Shown here: in pieces, positions 33,968 through 44,157 of the stretch | Layout of the letters: each line of letters opens with the position of its first letter | Numbering within the stretch: the stretch's first letter is position 1 | Assembly: GCF_006716765.1 (NCBI RefSeq) | Contig: NZ_VFPO01000001.1 | Coordinates: forward strand, 1,984,001 to 2,048,000 | From: Actinomadura hallensis | Lineage (GTDB): Bacteria > Actinomycetota > Actinomycetes > Streptosporangiales > Streptosporangiaceae | Length of the DNA: 64,000 nucleotides | Direction of reading: 5' to 3' | Notes under the pieces: model-generated | Database searches by the model: none | What the model was told of the DNA's origin: nothing | The model's input: the letters and a program-made list of their open reading frames with translations, nothing else | Translations under genes and position numbers: made by a program

Positions 33968-35142
33968 CCGGCGCGCAGCCGCTGGAGCTGCTCGCCGGGC
34001 GCGGGACCGACCTGCTCGTCCGCATCGTCGGCGTGGCCTGCTCCGCCCGCGAGCTGCCGAGGATGGCCGAGGAGCTGGCCGGACTCGTCGTCCGGTCGGC
34101 GCGGGAGCTGACGTTCTGCGACGTGTACGTCCTGGGGGAGGACGAGCGCGTCCTGGAGTGGTCCGGCCCGCCCGTGCCGCTGGGGGAGGGCGACGTCGGC
34201 TGGGTCGCCGCGCACGGCCGGGCCCGCACGCACGCCGACGGGCGCGGCGCGGCGATCCCCGTCCACAGCGGCGGAACCGTGATCGCGGTGATCGACGTGC
34301 GGTCCGCCGGCCCGCCGCCGCCCGAGGACCTCGCCCTCGTCACCGCGCTCGCCGCGCTGTTCGCGCCCGTGCTGTGCTCGTGCCGCCGGCTGCGCAGCGC
34401 ACGCGAGCGCGAACGGGCCGCCGAGCGTTTCGCCGAGCGGGCGCTGGAAGCGCAGGAGGCCGAGCGGTCCCGGCTCAGCCGCGAGATCCACGACGGCATA
34501 GCGCAGCGCCTCGCCAGCCTCGGGTTCCACCTGTCGGCGGCCGAGCGGGCCCTTCCCGAGCACCATCCGGAGGGCCTCGCGCAGATCATGATGGCCCGGC
34601 GGCTCTGCGAGCTGGCCGCCGCCGAGACGCGCGCCGCGATCGGGGGGCTGCGCCCGCCCGTCCTGGACGACCTCGGCCTGTCGGCGGCGCTGGCCACCCT
34701 CGCCCGCGAGGCCGGTGACGGCCCCGGCCCGTCCGGGCCGCTCGACGTGACGGTGACCGTCGAGGGGGAGCTGGAGGACGCGCTGCCCGACCACGTCCAG
34801 ACCGCGCTGTACCGGATCGCGCAGGAGGCGGTCGGCAACATCCTGCGCCACGCGAACGCGACCTGCGTCGAGCTGCTGCTGGAGCACTCCCGCGACCGCG
34901 TCCGGCTGAAGGTCACCGACGACGGGACCGGGTTCTCCGTGCGGGACGTGGTCGGGCGGGGCCGCGGCCGCCGCCCCGACTCCTACGGGCTGCGCGGCAT
35001 GCGGGAGCGCGCCGAGCTGCTCGGCGGCCGGTTCACGGTGACGAGCAGGCCCTCCGCCGGGACGACCGTCGAGGCCGTCATCCCCGTCCCGGGGCGCGAA
35101 CGGGACCCGGTCACCCCGAGCCGAGGCCCCGGCCCGAACTGA
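33964..35142 (+). CDS. GAF-domain sensor histidine kinase
   Basis: The 392-aa kinase has no membrane segment. Residues ~20-145 form a GAF-like sensory domain. HisKA_3 follows with the phospho-acceptor His in RLSREIHDGIAQRLASL, then a HATPase domain (AQEAVGNILRHANAT, DDGTGFSV, YGLRGMRERAELLGGRFTV). It is a DevS/NarL-class soluble sensor that could detect redox state or a ligand. Its end overlaps the convergent next gene by 32 bp. Confidence 0.92.
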   Translation: MTGAQPLELLAGRGTDLLVRIVGVACSARELPRMAEELAGLVVRSARELTFCDVYVLGEDERVLEWSGPPVPLGEGDVGWVAAHGRARTHADGRGAAIPVHSGGTVIAVIDVRSAGPPPPEDLALVTALAALFAPVLCSCRRLRSARERERAAERFAERALEAQEAERSRLSREIHDGIAQRLASLGFHLSAAERALPEHHPEGLAQIMMARRLCELAAAETRAAIGGLRPPVLDDLGLSAALATLAREAGDGPGPSGPLDVTVTVEGELEDALPDHVQTALYRIAQEAVGNILRHANATCVELLLEHSRDRVRLKVTDDGTGFSVRDVVGRGRGRRPDSYGLRGMRERAELLGGRFTVTSRPSAGTTVEAVIPVPGRERDPVTPSRGPGPN

Positions 35143-36370
35143 GGACCTTGTCCGTGCTGAGGACCCGGAACGCGATCCCCGCCCCGGTCAGCCGCTCGAT
35201 CAGCGCGTCGCCCATCGCCGCCGCGGTCGTGACCTGCCCGGCGGTCTCCGGCAGGTCGTCGTGGGCCAGGCACAGCGCCGACTCGGCGAGCATCTTGGCG
35301 GTCTCCCCGTAGCCGGGGTCGCCGCCCGCGACCTCGGTCACGACCCGCTCGCCGCCGCCCTCGCCCACGAACTTCACGCTGAACCAGTTGCGGGCGCGCT
35401 GCTCCGCCGACGGGCCCTCGCCCGGCGTGCGGAGGCGCAGCAGCAGGTTGCGCGTCGGCGGCAGCGCGGACAGCCCGACCAGGGCGCCGGCGCCCGCCGC
35501 CATCCCCGCCGCGGTGGCGAGCCGCCGGACGGCGAGGTAGTGGCCGTAGGAGAAGTCCGGGCCGTAGCGGTCGAGCGCCGCCGCGGACCGGACGATGATC
35601 TGCGGGTCGATGGTGGGCAGCGGCAGCGTCCAGCCGCCCCCGACGCGGGCCTTCGGCGTCGCACGGCGCGAGACGCGCACCCGCCGCCCGGCGGGCGGCG
35701 GCTCGGCCCTGCGGCGCTCCCGCTCGGCGCGCACCATGCCGGCGGGGTCGGCGAACATGCCGATCGCCGAGTGCAGCGTGCCGCCGGACGCGTCCGCGCG
35801 GACGCGCAGGAACCCCTCCACGTGCAGCGGGACGCCCTCCGGCAGCTGCTTGACCGTGTAGTAGACGCCGAGGTCGTGGGGAACCGAGTCGAACCCGCAC
35901 GCGTGGACGATCCGCGCGCCGCTGCGCTCGGCCTCTGCGTGGTACTTCACGTACATCCGGTCGACGAAGGTCGGCTCGCCGGTGAGGTCGACGTAGTCGG
36001 TCCCGGCGCGCGCGCACGCCGCCACGAGCGGTTCGCCGTACTTCACGTACGGGCCGACCGTGGTGATGATGACCCGCGCCGAGTTCGCGACCTCCTCGAT
36101 GGAGGCGGCGTCGCCGGTGTCGGCGTGCAGGAGCGGCAGGTCGGCGCACTCGGGGTTCAGCTCGGCCAGCCGGTCCCGGACCGCGGTCAGCTTGGCCCGG
36201 TTGCGCCCGGCCAGCGCCCAGCGGGTGCCCGCGTCGGCGTGCTCGGCCAGGTACTCGGCCGTCAGGGCGCCGGTGAACCCGGTCGCGCCGAACAGGACCA
36301 GGTCATAGGGACGGGTCGTGTCGTGCGGGCGGTCCCGGCGGTCCGGGCCGCGCTGGCGGTCGGCGGTCAT
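35111..36370 (-). CDS. Saccharopine-dehydrogenase-like / trans-acting enoyl reductase family
   Basis: The 419-aa protein has an N-terminal Rossmann motif VLFGATGFTGALTAEYL and the family segments WALAGRNRAKL, DTGDAASIEEVANSARVIITTVGPY and DYVDLTGEPTFVDRM. This is the family of mycobacterial Rv2953, which reduces enoyl intermediates in trans for lipid polyketide synthases. Whether it serves the reductase-poor synthase at 49-60 kb is speculative. The ATG at 36370 has GAAAGGGG upstream. Confidence 0.85.
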   Translation of the reverse strand: MTADRQRGPDRRDRPHDTTRPYDLVLFGATGFTGALTAEYLAEHADAGTRWALAGRNRAKLTAVRDRLAELNPECADLPLLHADTGDAASIEEVANSARVIITTVGPYVKYGEPLVAACARAGTDYVDLTGEPTFVDRMYVKYHAEAERSGARIVHACGFDSVPHDLGVYYTVKQLPEGVPLHVEGFLRVRADASGGTLHSAIGMFADPAGMVRAERERRRAEPPPAGRRVRVSRRATPKARVGGGWTLPLPTIDPQIIVRSAAALDRYGPDFSYGHYLAVRRLATAAGMAAGAGALVGLSALPPTRNLLLRLRTPGEGPSAEQRARNWFSVKFVGEGGGERVVTEVAGGDPGYGETAKMLAESALCLAHDDLPETAGQVTTAAAMGDALIERLTGAGIAFRVLSTDKVLSSGRGLGSG

Positions 36371-36494
36371 CGTTGCCCCTTTCACGGTTCGAACCCGATT
36401 CTGTCGTCTGTGCCGCCTCCCATGCGCGCCGGGACCGCGATGTGAGGGACTGCACTCCTCTAGGGTTGAGCGGGCGAAGAGAGGGGGTGGCGCC

Positions 36495-36671
36495 GTGACA
36501 GCGATCGCCGTGGTGCTGGACGTCGTCGCCCTGGGGTTCCTCGCCGGCTTCCTGTACCTCGTCACCCGCCGTGAGACCGTTCCGGGCGACGACGCCGGGC
36601 GGACCGTCTCGATGATCCTGATCGCCGTCAGTCTCGGCCTGCTGTCGGTGCCCCTGTGGAGCCTCCTCTAG
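36495..36671 (+). CDS. Small two-helix membrane protein
   Basis: The 58-aa protein consists of two hydrophobic helices (VVLDVVALGFLAGFLYLV and VSMILIAVSLGLLSVPLW) joined by a short acidic loop. I do not recognise a family. The GTG start follows GAGGGGG. It is divergent from the enoyl-reductase-like gene and convergent with the LysR gene. Confidence 0.7.
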   Translation: MTAIAVVLDVVALGFLAGFLYLVTRRETVPGDDAGRTVSMILIAVSLGLLSVPLWSLL

Positions 36672-36704
36672 CCTCCGGGGCCGCAACCGCCGCGTTCGGG
36701 CCGT

Positions 36705-37676
36705 TCAGCCCCGCCCGCCGCGCGCAGAGCCGTCGTCCGGCCCTTCTGAGCGCGGTCCCTCTGCGTCCGGTCCCTCTGCGTCCGGTCCTTCTGCGTCCGG
36801 TCCTTGTGCGTGCGGGGCGCTCCATCCCGGGGCGTCCAGCAGGTGGCGCACGAAGAGCAGCGTCGTCGCGGACGGCGCCGCCCCCGCGACCGCGTGCCAC
36901 GGCCGGTCGAGGGGCATCCCCGGCGCGTCGATCACGACGAGGCGGCCCGTCTCCAGCTCGGCGCCCACCGCGTCCCGCGACACCAGCGCCACCCCCAGGC
37001 CCGCCGCCGCGCCCGCGATGACCGCGCCGTTCGAGCCGAGGACGAGCCGGGGCGGCGAGGCCTCCCGCTCGGCCAGGTAGGCGTCCGCGGTCGCCCGCGT
37101 CCCCGACCCCGGCTCCCGCATCACCCATGGGGTGTCGTCCAGGGCGAACCCATCCGCGAGGGCCGGCGCGCCCACGACGACCAGCTCGTTCGGGCGCCGC
37201 GCCAGCACCGTCGCCGCGATCCCGGCGGGCGGGCGGCCCGCCAGCACCAGGTCCGCCCCGTGCGCGGCGAGGCTGCTCCACACCTGGCGCCGCGGACCCA
37301 CCTCCAGCGTCAGCTCCACGTCCGGCCAGCGCGACCGGAACGAGGCGAGCAGCTCGGGCAGCAGCTGGTCGGCGGCCGTCGTCACCGCCGCCAGCCGCAG
37401 CGTCCCGCGCCCCGGGTCGGCCGCGCCGCGCGCCGCCGCCCGCCCCTCCTCCAGCAGCCCGAGGACCCGCCGCGCGTACCCGGCGTAGGCGGCGCCCGCG
37501 GCGGTCAGCCGCAGCCCCCGCCCCTCCCTGCGGACGAGCGGGACGCCGAGGTCGCGGGTCAGGGCCGCGACCGCCGCCGACACCGCCGACTCCGTGACGT
37601 ACAGCCGCCGCGCCGCCTCCCGGACGGACCCGGTGTCGGCGAGCGCGACGAACGTCCGCAGCCGCGTCTCGGTCAC
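36705..37676 (-). CDS. cbbR: LysR-family regulator, probable CbbR
   Basis: The 323-aa regulator has a LysR helix-turn-helix (TGSVREAARRLYVTESAVSAAVAALTRDLG, about residues 15-45) and a two-lobed effector domain. It is divergent from cbbL, as CbbR genes usually are, so it likely activates the RuBisCO operon in response to a metabolite. The C-terminal tail is an odd repeat (PDAEG three times) encoded by a 15-bp minisatellite. The symbol is positional, not proven. Confidence 0.85.
   Translation of the reverse strand: MTETRLRTFVALADTGSVREAARRLYVTESAVSAAVAALTRDLGVPLVRREGRGLRLTAAGAAYAGYARRVLGLLEEGRAAARGAADPGRGTLRLAAVTTAADQLLPELLASFRSRWPDVELTLEVGPRRQVWSSLAAHGADLVLAGRPPAGIAATVLARRPNELVVVGAPALADGFALDDTPWVMREPGSGTRATADAYLAEREASPPRLVLGSNGAVIAGAAAGLGVALVSRDAVGAELETGRLVVIDAPGMPLDRPWHAVAGAAPSATTLLFVRHLLDAPGWSAPHAQGPDAEGPDAEGPDAEGPRSEGPDDGSARGGRG
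36740..36815. repeat. 15-bp minisatellite in the LysR gene tail
   Basis: About four tandem copies of a unit close to CTCTGCGTCCGGTCC encode the repeated PDAEG tail of the LysR protein. The unit length preserves frame. Confidence 0.85.
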
Positions 37677-37692
37677 GCCCCGACCTCCTGGT

Positions 37693-37729
37693 TCAAGTCA
37701 TCGCTCAAGTGTCACCGTAAAACACTTGA
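37693..37729. promoter_or_regulatory. Probable CbbR operator
   Basis: A perfect 8-bp dyad TCAAGTGT-N9-ACACTTGA (37705-37729) lies between the divergent LysR and RuBisCO genes. A further TCAAGT half-site lies at 37693. The arrangement fits the T-N11-A type sites bound by LysR regulators. It is 154 bp upstream of cbbL and 29 bp from the regulator start, so it can control both. Confidence 0.7.
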
Positions 37730-39316
<1,587 letters not shown>

Positions 39317-39317
39317 C

Positions 39318-39746
39318 ATGCGGATCACCCAGGGAACCTTCTCCTACCTGCCCGACCTCACCGACGAGGAGATCGCCAAGCAGGTCGCCTACGCCCTCGA
39401 ACAGGGCTGGCCGTGCTCGGTCGAGTTCACCGACGACCCGCACCCGCGCAACTCCTACTGGGAGATGTGGGGCCTGCCGATGTTCGACCTCGCCGACCCG
39501 GCCGGCGTCCTGTACGAGATCAACGAGTGCCGCAAGGCGTACCCGGGGCACTACATCCGCCTCAACGCCTACGACGCCAGCTACGGGCGGCAGACCACCG
39601 CGCTGCAGTTCATCGTGCAGCGCCCGCCGGAGGAGCCCGGCTTCCGCCTCGACCGCGAGGAGACGTCCGACCGGCGCGTCCGCTACACCCTCCACCCGTA
39701 CGCGCTGGACCGCCCCGAGGGCGGCCGGTACGAGGCGGACCGTTGA
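39318..39746 (+). CDS. cbbS: RuBisCO small subunit
   Basis: The 142-aa small subunit starts [19 protein letters not shown], the standard opening of red-type small subunits, and has the long C-terminal extension (after FIVQRPP) that forms the beta-hairpin of form IC/ID enzymes. [11 protein letters not shown] and [15 protein letters not shown] are conserved. The start lies 1 bp beyond the cbbL stop, so translation is coupled. Confidence 0.97.
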   Translation: MRITQGTFSYLPDLTDEEIAKQVAYALEQGWPCSVEFTDDPHPRNSYWEMWGLPMFDLADPAGVLYEINECRKAYPGHYIRLNAYDASYGRQTTALQFIVQRPPEEPGFRLDREETSDRRVRYTLHPYALDRPEGGRYEADR

Positions 39747-40693
39747 GCGAGCGCGTCGGCTTCGGGATGCGCCAGAACGGCTCCCCGGCGGCCCCTTCCC
39801 CGCCTCCCGCCGCCGGGGAGCCGCTCCCTCCCGAGGCGCGCGTCGACCTCGCCAGGGAACGCGCCGACTCCCACGTGGACGAGGTCCTCGACGCCCTCGA
39901 CCGCGAACTCGTCGGCCTCGCGCCCGTCAAGACCCGCATCCGGGAGATCGCCGCGCTGCTGCTGGTGGACCGCGTCCGCGCCCGCTTCGGGATCGACTCC
40001 GGCCGCCCCAACCTGCACATGTGCTTCACCGGCAGCCCCGGCACCGGCAAGACGTCCGTCGCGCTGCGGCTCGCCGAACTGCTGCACCGCCTCGGCTACG
40101 TCCGGCGCGGGCACCTGGTGCCGGTCACCCGCGACGACCTCGTCGGCCAGTACGTCGGCCACACCGCCCCCAAGACCAAGGAGGTCCTCAAGAGGGCCAT
40201 GGGCGGCGTCCTGTTCATCGACGAGGCGTACTACCTCTACCGCGCCGAGAACGAGCGGGACTACGGGCAGGAGGCCATCGAGATCCTCCTCCAGGTCATG
40301 GAGAACCAGCGGGACGACCTGGTCGTCGTCCTCGCCGGCTACAAGGACCGCATGGACGCGTTCTTCGCGTCCAACCCCGGCATGAGCTCCCGCATCGCCC
40401 ACCACATCGACTTCCCCGACTACGAGCCCGCCGAGCTGGAGGCGATCGGCCGCCTCATGATGGACCGGGAGGGCTACGGCCTCGCGCCCGAGACCGAGCC
40501 GGTCTTCCGCGAGTACCTGGCCCGCCGCCGCGCGCAGCCACGCTTCGCCAACGCCCGCTCCGTCCGCAACGCCATCGAGCGGGCCCGCCTCCGCCACGCC
40601 AACCGCCTCCTCGCGCAGGGCGGCGACGTGGGCCGCGACGACCTCACCACCCTCCAGCCCGAGGACTTCCTGTCCAGTCGCGTCTTCCGCTGA
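39743..40693 (+). CDS. cbbX: RuBisCO activase CbbX
   Basis: The 316-aa AAA+ protein remodels inhibited red-type RuBisCO by pulling on the large-subunit C-terminus. Walker A is GSPGTGKT (97-104) and Walker B is [10 protein letters not shown] (Asp160-Glu161). [20 protein letters not shown] and the [19 protein letters not shown] sensor region are CbbX-typical. I chose the TTG at 39743 that overlaps the cbbS stop; it has GAGGCGG upstream. An ATG at 39767 is the alternative. An N-terminal Pro-rich segment precedes the conserved fold. Confidence 0.95.
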   Translation: MSERVGFGMRQNGSPAAPSPPPAAGEPLPPEARVDLARERADSHVDEVLDALDRELVGLAPVKTRIREIAALLLVDRVRARFGIDSGRPNLHMCFTGSPGTGKTSVALRLAELLHRLGYVRRGHLVPVTRDDLVGQYVGHTAPKTKEVLKRAMGGVLFIDEAYYLYRAENERDYGQEAIEILLQVMENQRDDLVVVLAGYKDRMDAFFASNPGMSSRIAHHIDFPDYEPAELEAIGRLMMDREGYGLAPETEPVFREYLARRRAQPRFANARSVRNAIERARLRHANRLLAQGGDVGRDDLTTLQPEDFLSSRVFR

Positions 40694-40815
40694 ACCGCCG
40701 TCCGGAAGCTTCCCCGCCGCCCTTTTTGTTGTCACCGTTGGCCGTTCCAGGCACGACGCCCAATGCACGGCAATGAGTAATGTTGGGGGCGACGACATCA
40801 GAGGTGGGGGAGAAG

Positions 40816-41727
40816 TTGCGTAACCCTGAGGATCTGTACGAGCTCGACACCGACCTGCCGGAAATGACGGGTCCGGTGCTGCTGCACAGCCTCGACGGCT
40901 TCGTGGACGCCGGATCCACCGGGCAGCTCGTGCGCGAGCACCTCCTGGAGGCCCTGGAGCACCGCGTCATCGCCCGCTTCGACGTCGACTCCCTGATCGA
41001 CTACCGGGCCCGCCGCCCGCCGATGACGTTCGACCGCGACCACTGGGCCTCCTACGAGGCGCCGGAACTGGTCGTCCGGCTGCTGCGCGACGAGGCGGGC
41101 AGCCCGTTCCTGATGCTGTCCGGTCCCGAACCCGACCGGCTCTGGGAGGGCTTCACCTCCGCCGTCGTGCACCTCGTCAAGCGCCTCGGCGTCGGCCTCG
41201 TCGTCGGCTTCCACGGCATCCCGATGGGCGTCCCGCACACCCGCCCGGTCGGCATCACCGCCCACGCCACCCGCCCCGAGCTGGTCAGCCGCAACTCCTG
41301 GTTCGACAAGGTGCAGGTCCCCGGCAGCGCCGCCGGGCTCCTCGAACTGCGGCTCGGCGAGGCCGGCCACGACGCCCTGGGGTTCGCCGTGCACGTCCCG
41401 CACTACCTCGCCCAGTCGGCCTACCCCGCCGCGGCCGTCGCCGCGCTGGAGGCCGTCATCGACGCCACCGGCCTCGCGCTGCCCGTCGCGCGGCTCCGGG
41501 AGGCGGCCGCCGCCACCGACGCCGACATCGCCGAGCAGGTCAGCGGCAACGAGGAGGTGGAGAAGGTCGTCCGGGCCCTGGAGCAGCAGTACGACGCGTT
41601 CGCCGGGGCCGCCGAACGCGACAGCCTCCTCGCCGAATCGGCCGAGATGCCCACCGCCGAGGAGCTCGGCGCCCAGTTCGAGCGTTTCCTCGCCGAACAA
41701 CAGGACGGACCCGACTCCCAGTCCTAG
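40816..41727 (+). CDS. PAC2-family protein (proteasome-assembly-chaperone-like)
   Basis: The ~303-aa protein belongs to the actinobacterial PAC2 family (VLLHSLDGFVDAGSTGQLVREHLLE, RARRPPMTFDRDHW, VGFHGIPMGVPHTRPVG). The function is unsettled; related archaeal proteins assist proteasome assembly. I prefer the TTG at 40816 (LRNPEDLYEL) because GGGGGAG lies just upstream and the conserved family start follows. A GTG/ATG further up at 40780 would add 12 residues. Confidence 0.87.
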   Translation: MRNPEDLYELDTDLPEMTGPVLLHSLDGFVDAGSTGQLVREHLLEALEHRVIARFDVDSLIDYRARRPPMTFDRDHWASYEAPELVVRLLRDEAGSPFLMLSGPEPDRLWEGFTSAVVHLVKRLGVGLVVGFHGIPMGVPHTRPVGITAHATRPELVSRNSWFDKVQVPGSAAGLLELRLGEAGHDALGFAVHVPHYLAQSAYPAAAVAALEAVIDATGLALPVARLREAAAATDADIAEQVSGNEEVEKVVRALEQQYDAFAGAAERDSLLAESAEMPTAEELGAQFERFLAEQQDGPDSQS

Positions 41728-41780
41728 ACATATCCCGTCACCGGCCGGGTAGGCGAGCCCCGGAGGGGGGAGGTCCGCTC

Positions 41781-42197
41781 ATGGCCATGAAGGTGAACGA
41801 AGTGATGACGCCGGTGCCGGTGGCGGTGTCCCCGGACACGTCCCTGTCGGAGGTCGGCGGGCTCATGCGGCAGCACGGCATCGGGGACGTCCTGGTCGTC
41901 CACGAGGGCCGCCTGCGCGGGCTCGTCACCGACCGCGACATCGTCGTCCGCGCCGTCGCCCTCCAGAAGGACATGTCCACGGCCGTCGCCGAGGTCTGCA
42001 GCACCAACCTGGTCACCGTGGCGCCCGGCGAGGACGCCGACGCCGCCGTGCGGCTCATGCGGGAGCACGCCATCCGCCGCGTCCCCGTCGTGGAGGGGGA
42101 GCACCCGATCGGCATGGTGTCGATCGGCGACCTCGCCGTCCAGCGCGACGAACGCTCCGCGCTCGCCGACATCAGCGCCGAACCGCCGAACACGTGA
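41781..42197 (+). CDS. Tandem CBS-domain protein
   Basis: The 138-aa protein is made of two CBS domains: VNEVMTPVPVAVSPDTSLSE at the start and CSTNLVTVAPGEDADAAVRLMREHAIRRVPVV in the second half. Stand-alone CBS pairs bind adenosine nucleotides and report energy state. Its stop overlaps the next start (GTGA). Confidence 0.92.
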   Translation: MAMKVNEVMTPVPVAVSPDTSLSEVGGLMRQHGIGDVLVVHEGRLRGLVTDRDIVVRAVALQKDMSTAVAEVCSTNLVTVAPGEDADAAVRLMREHAIRRVPVVEGEHPIGMVSIGDLAVQRDERSALADISAEPPNT

Positions 42198-42817
42198 TCA
42201 CGCTGCGGCTGGGGGACGCCGAACTGCCCGGCGACCTCGCGATACCGGACGGCGCCGGCGGCGTCGTCCTGTTCGCGCACGGCAGCGGCGACCCCCGCGA
42301 CCGGGCCGTGGCCGGCGGCCTGAACGCCGCCGGGATGGGGACGCTCCTCCTCGACCTGCTCACCGACCGCGAGGACCAGTTCGACCGCCTGACCGCCGCC
42401 CTCCGCTTCGACCTCGAGCTGCTGACCCTCCGCCTCATCGGCGCGATCGACCGGTTCACCGAGGGCCTGGAGTCCGCCCCGCACACCGCCGGCCTCCCCA
42501 TCGGCCTGCTCGGCGCCGGGACCGGCGCCGCCGCCGCGCTGGCCGCGTCCGCAGCCCGCCCCCGCGTCGGCGCGGTCGTCTCCCGCGGCGGCCGCCCCGA
42601 CCTGGCCGGCCCGTCCCTGCCCCGCGTCCGCGTGCCCGTCCTGCTGATCGCGGGGGACCGCGGCGCCGAACTCCGGCGCCTCAACGAACGCGCGGCCCGG
42701 AAACTCGACACGTCAGAGGTCCACGTCGTCTCCGGCGCCGGTCACCGCTTCGAGGAGCCCGGCGCACTGGAAGAGGTGACCACCCAGGCCGCTGACTGGT
42801 TCAATCGACACTTGTGA
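42194..42817 (+). CDS. Dienelactone-hydrolase-like protein lacking its nucleophile
   Basis: The 207-aa alpha/beta-hydrolase-fold protein resembles the actinobacterial family that normally carries a GASTG elbow. Here the elbow reads GLLGAGTGAAAAL, with Gly109 where the nucleophile Ser is expected. The C-terminal His region (SGAGHRFEEPGALEEV) is kept. It may be a non-catalytic homolog or use different chemistry. It lies in a coupled run CBS-hydrolase-FAD reductase, with GTGA overlaps on both sides. Confidence 0.8.
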   Translation: MITLRLGDAELPGDLAIPDGAGGVVLFAHGSGDPRDRAVAGGLNAAGMGTLLLDLLTDREDQFDRLTAALRFDLELLTLRLIGAIDRFTEGLESAPHTAGLPIGLLGAGTGAAAALAASAARPRVGAVVSRGGRPDLAGPSLPRVRVPVLLIAGDRGAELRRLNERAARKLDTSEVHVVSGAGHRFEEPGALEEVTTQAADWFNRHL

Positions 42818-43980
42818 AGCGCGATGTCATCGTGGTCGGCGCGGGACCCGCCGGATCCGCCGCCGCCTGCCACCTCGCCCGCGCCGGCCTGGACGTCCTC
42901 CTCCTGGAGAAGACGTCCTTCCCCCGCGAGAAGGTCTGCGGCGACGGCCTCACGCCCCGCGCCGTCCACGAACTGCGGCTCCTCGGCGTCGACACCTCAG
43001 GCTGGTTCCCGAACAAGGGCGTCCGCCTCATCGGCGGCGGCAACCGCCTGGAGCTCGACTGGCCCGACACCCCCGGCCTCACCCGCCCCCGCTCCGACCT
43101 CGACGAGCTCATCGCCCGCCAAGCCGCCGCGTCCGGCGCCACCCTCCAGGAGAACACCAAGGTCACCGCCCCACTCCAGGAGAGGGGCCGCGTGACGGGC
43201 GTCCGAACCGACGTCGGCGCCCACCACGCGCGCCTCGTCGTAGCCGCCGACGGCGCCTCCTCCCGCCTCTCGGTCGCCTTGGGCCTGCGCCCGTCCCGCA
43301 ACCGCCCCATCGGCATCGCGGGCCGCCGCTACTTCCGCAGCCCCCGCCACGACGACCCGTACCTGGAGATCTGGCTCGACCTCGCCCCCGCCGCCTACGG
43401 CTGGATCTTCGGCATGGGCGACGGCACCTGCAACGTCGGCGTCGCCCTCCTCCGCACCGACCACCCCGACTACCGCGGCCTCCTCTCCCGCTGGCTCGCC
43501 GACCTCCCGGAGGCCTGGGGCCTCACCGAGCCCAACGCGACGGGCCCCCTCCGCGGCGCCGCCCTCCCCATGGGCTTCAGCCGCCGCCCCCACTACCTCC
43601 CCGGCCTCCTCCTCACCGGCGACTCCGGCGGCATGGTCAACCCGTCCACCGGCGAAGGCATCGCCTACGCCCTGGAAGCCGGCCGCCTCGCCGCTGAGAC
43701 CATCACCACGGCCCTCTCGTCCCCGTTCCCGGAACGAACCCTCCAGAGCTACCCGTCCGCCCTCCAGCGCGCCAACGGCGCCCCCTTCACCCTCGGCCGC
43801 GCCTTCACCCGCGCCATAGACGACCCCCGCATCATGCGCCTGGCCACCCGCCACGGCCTGGCCCACCCCACCCTCATGCGCCTGGCCCTCAAATCCTTCG
43901 GCGCCCTCCCCGCCTCCTCAACCCCCACCCCCACCGACCGCCTGGCCGCCGCCCTCACCAAGCTCACTCCCGCCTCCTGA
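42814..43980 (+). CDS. FAD-dependent oxidoreductase, geranylgeranyl reductase-like
   Basis: The 388-aa flavoprotein has an N-terminal FAD-binding motif VVGAGPAGSAAACHLARAG, the family segment REKVCGDGLTPRAV and GDSGGMVNPSTGEGIAYALEAG. This is the geranylgeranyl reductase family, whose members saturate isoprenoid chains of quinones or lipids. The GTG start overlaps the previous stop. Codons become even more C-ending toward the 3' end. The exact substrate is unknown. Confidence 0.9.
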   Translation: MKRDVIVVGAGPAGSAAACHLARAGLDVLLLEKTSFPREKVCGDGLTPRAVHELRLLGVDTSGWFPNKGVRLIGGGNRLELDWPDTPGLTRPRSDLDELIARQAAASGATLQENTKVTAPLQERGRVTGVRTDVGAHHARLVVAADGASSRLSVALGLRPSRNRPIGIAGRRYFRSPRHDDPYLEIWLDLAPAAYGWIFGMGDGTCNVGVALLRTDHPDYRGLLSRWLADLPEAWGLTEPNATGPLRGAALPMGFSRRPHYLPGLLLTGDSGGMVNPSTGEGIAYALEAGRLAAETITTALSSPFPERTLQSYPSALQRANGAPFTLGRAFTRAIDDPRIMRLATRHGLAHPTLMRLALKSFGALPASSTPTPTDRLAAALTKLTPAS

Positions 43981-44030
43981 CCTGTTTCGCGAGACCCCCC
44001 ACCAACCGGGTACGCTTTCCCGGCAACACC

Positions 44031-44105
44031 GGGCGCGTAGCTCAGGGGTAGAGCACTCGCCTTACAAGCGAGTGGCCGCAGGTTCGAAACCTGCCGCGCC
44101 CACCA
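44031..44105 (+). tRNA. tRNA-Val (TAC anticodon)
   Basis: A full cloverleaf is visible: acceptor GGGCGCG/CGCGCCC, D arm around AGCTCAGGGGTAGAGC, anticodon stem CTCGC with loop CTTACAA (anticodon TAC, Val) and T loop TTCGAAA. The 3' CCA is encoded. Confidence 0.97.
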
Positions 44106-44110
44106 GCGAA

Positions 44111-44143
44111 AACCCCCTGTTCCACCCACGGAAACAGGGGGTT
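44111..44143 (+). terminator. tRNA terminator hairpin
   Basis: A perfect 11-bp stem (AACCCCCTGTT/AACAGGGGGTT) begins 6 nt after the tRNA and probably ends its transcript. Confidence 0.85.
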
Positions 44144-44157
44144 CGTGCCATTAGCCG

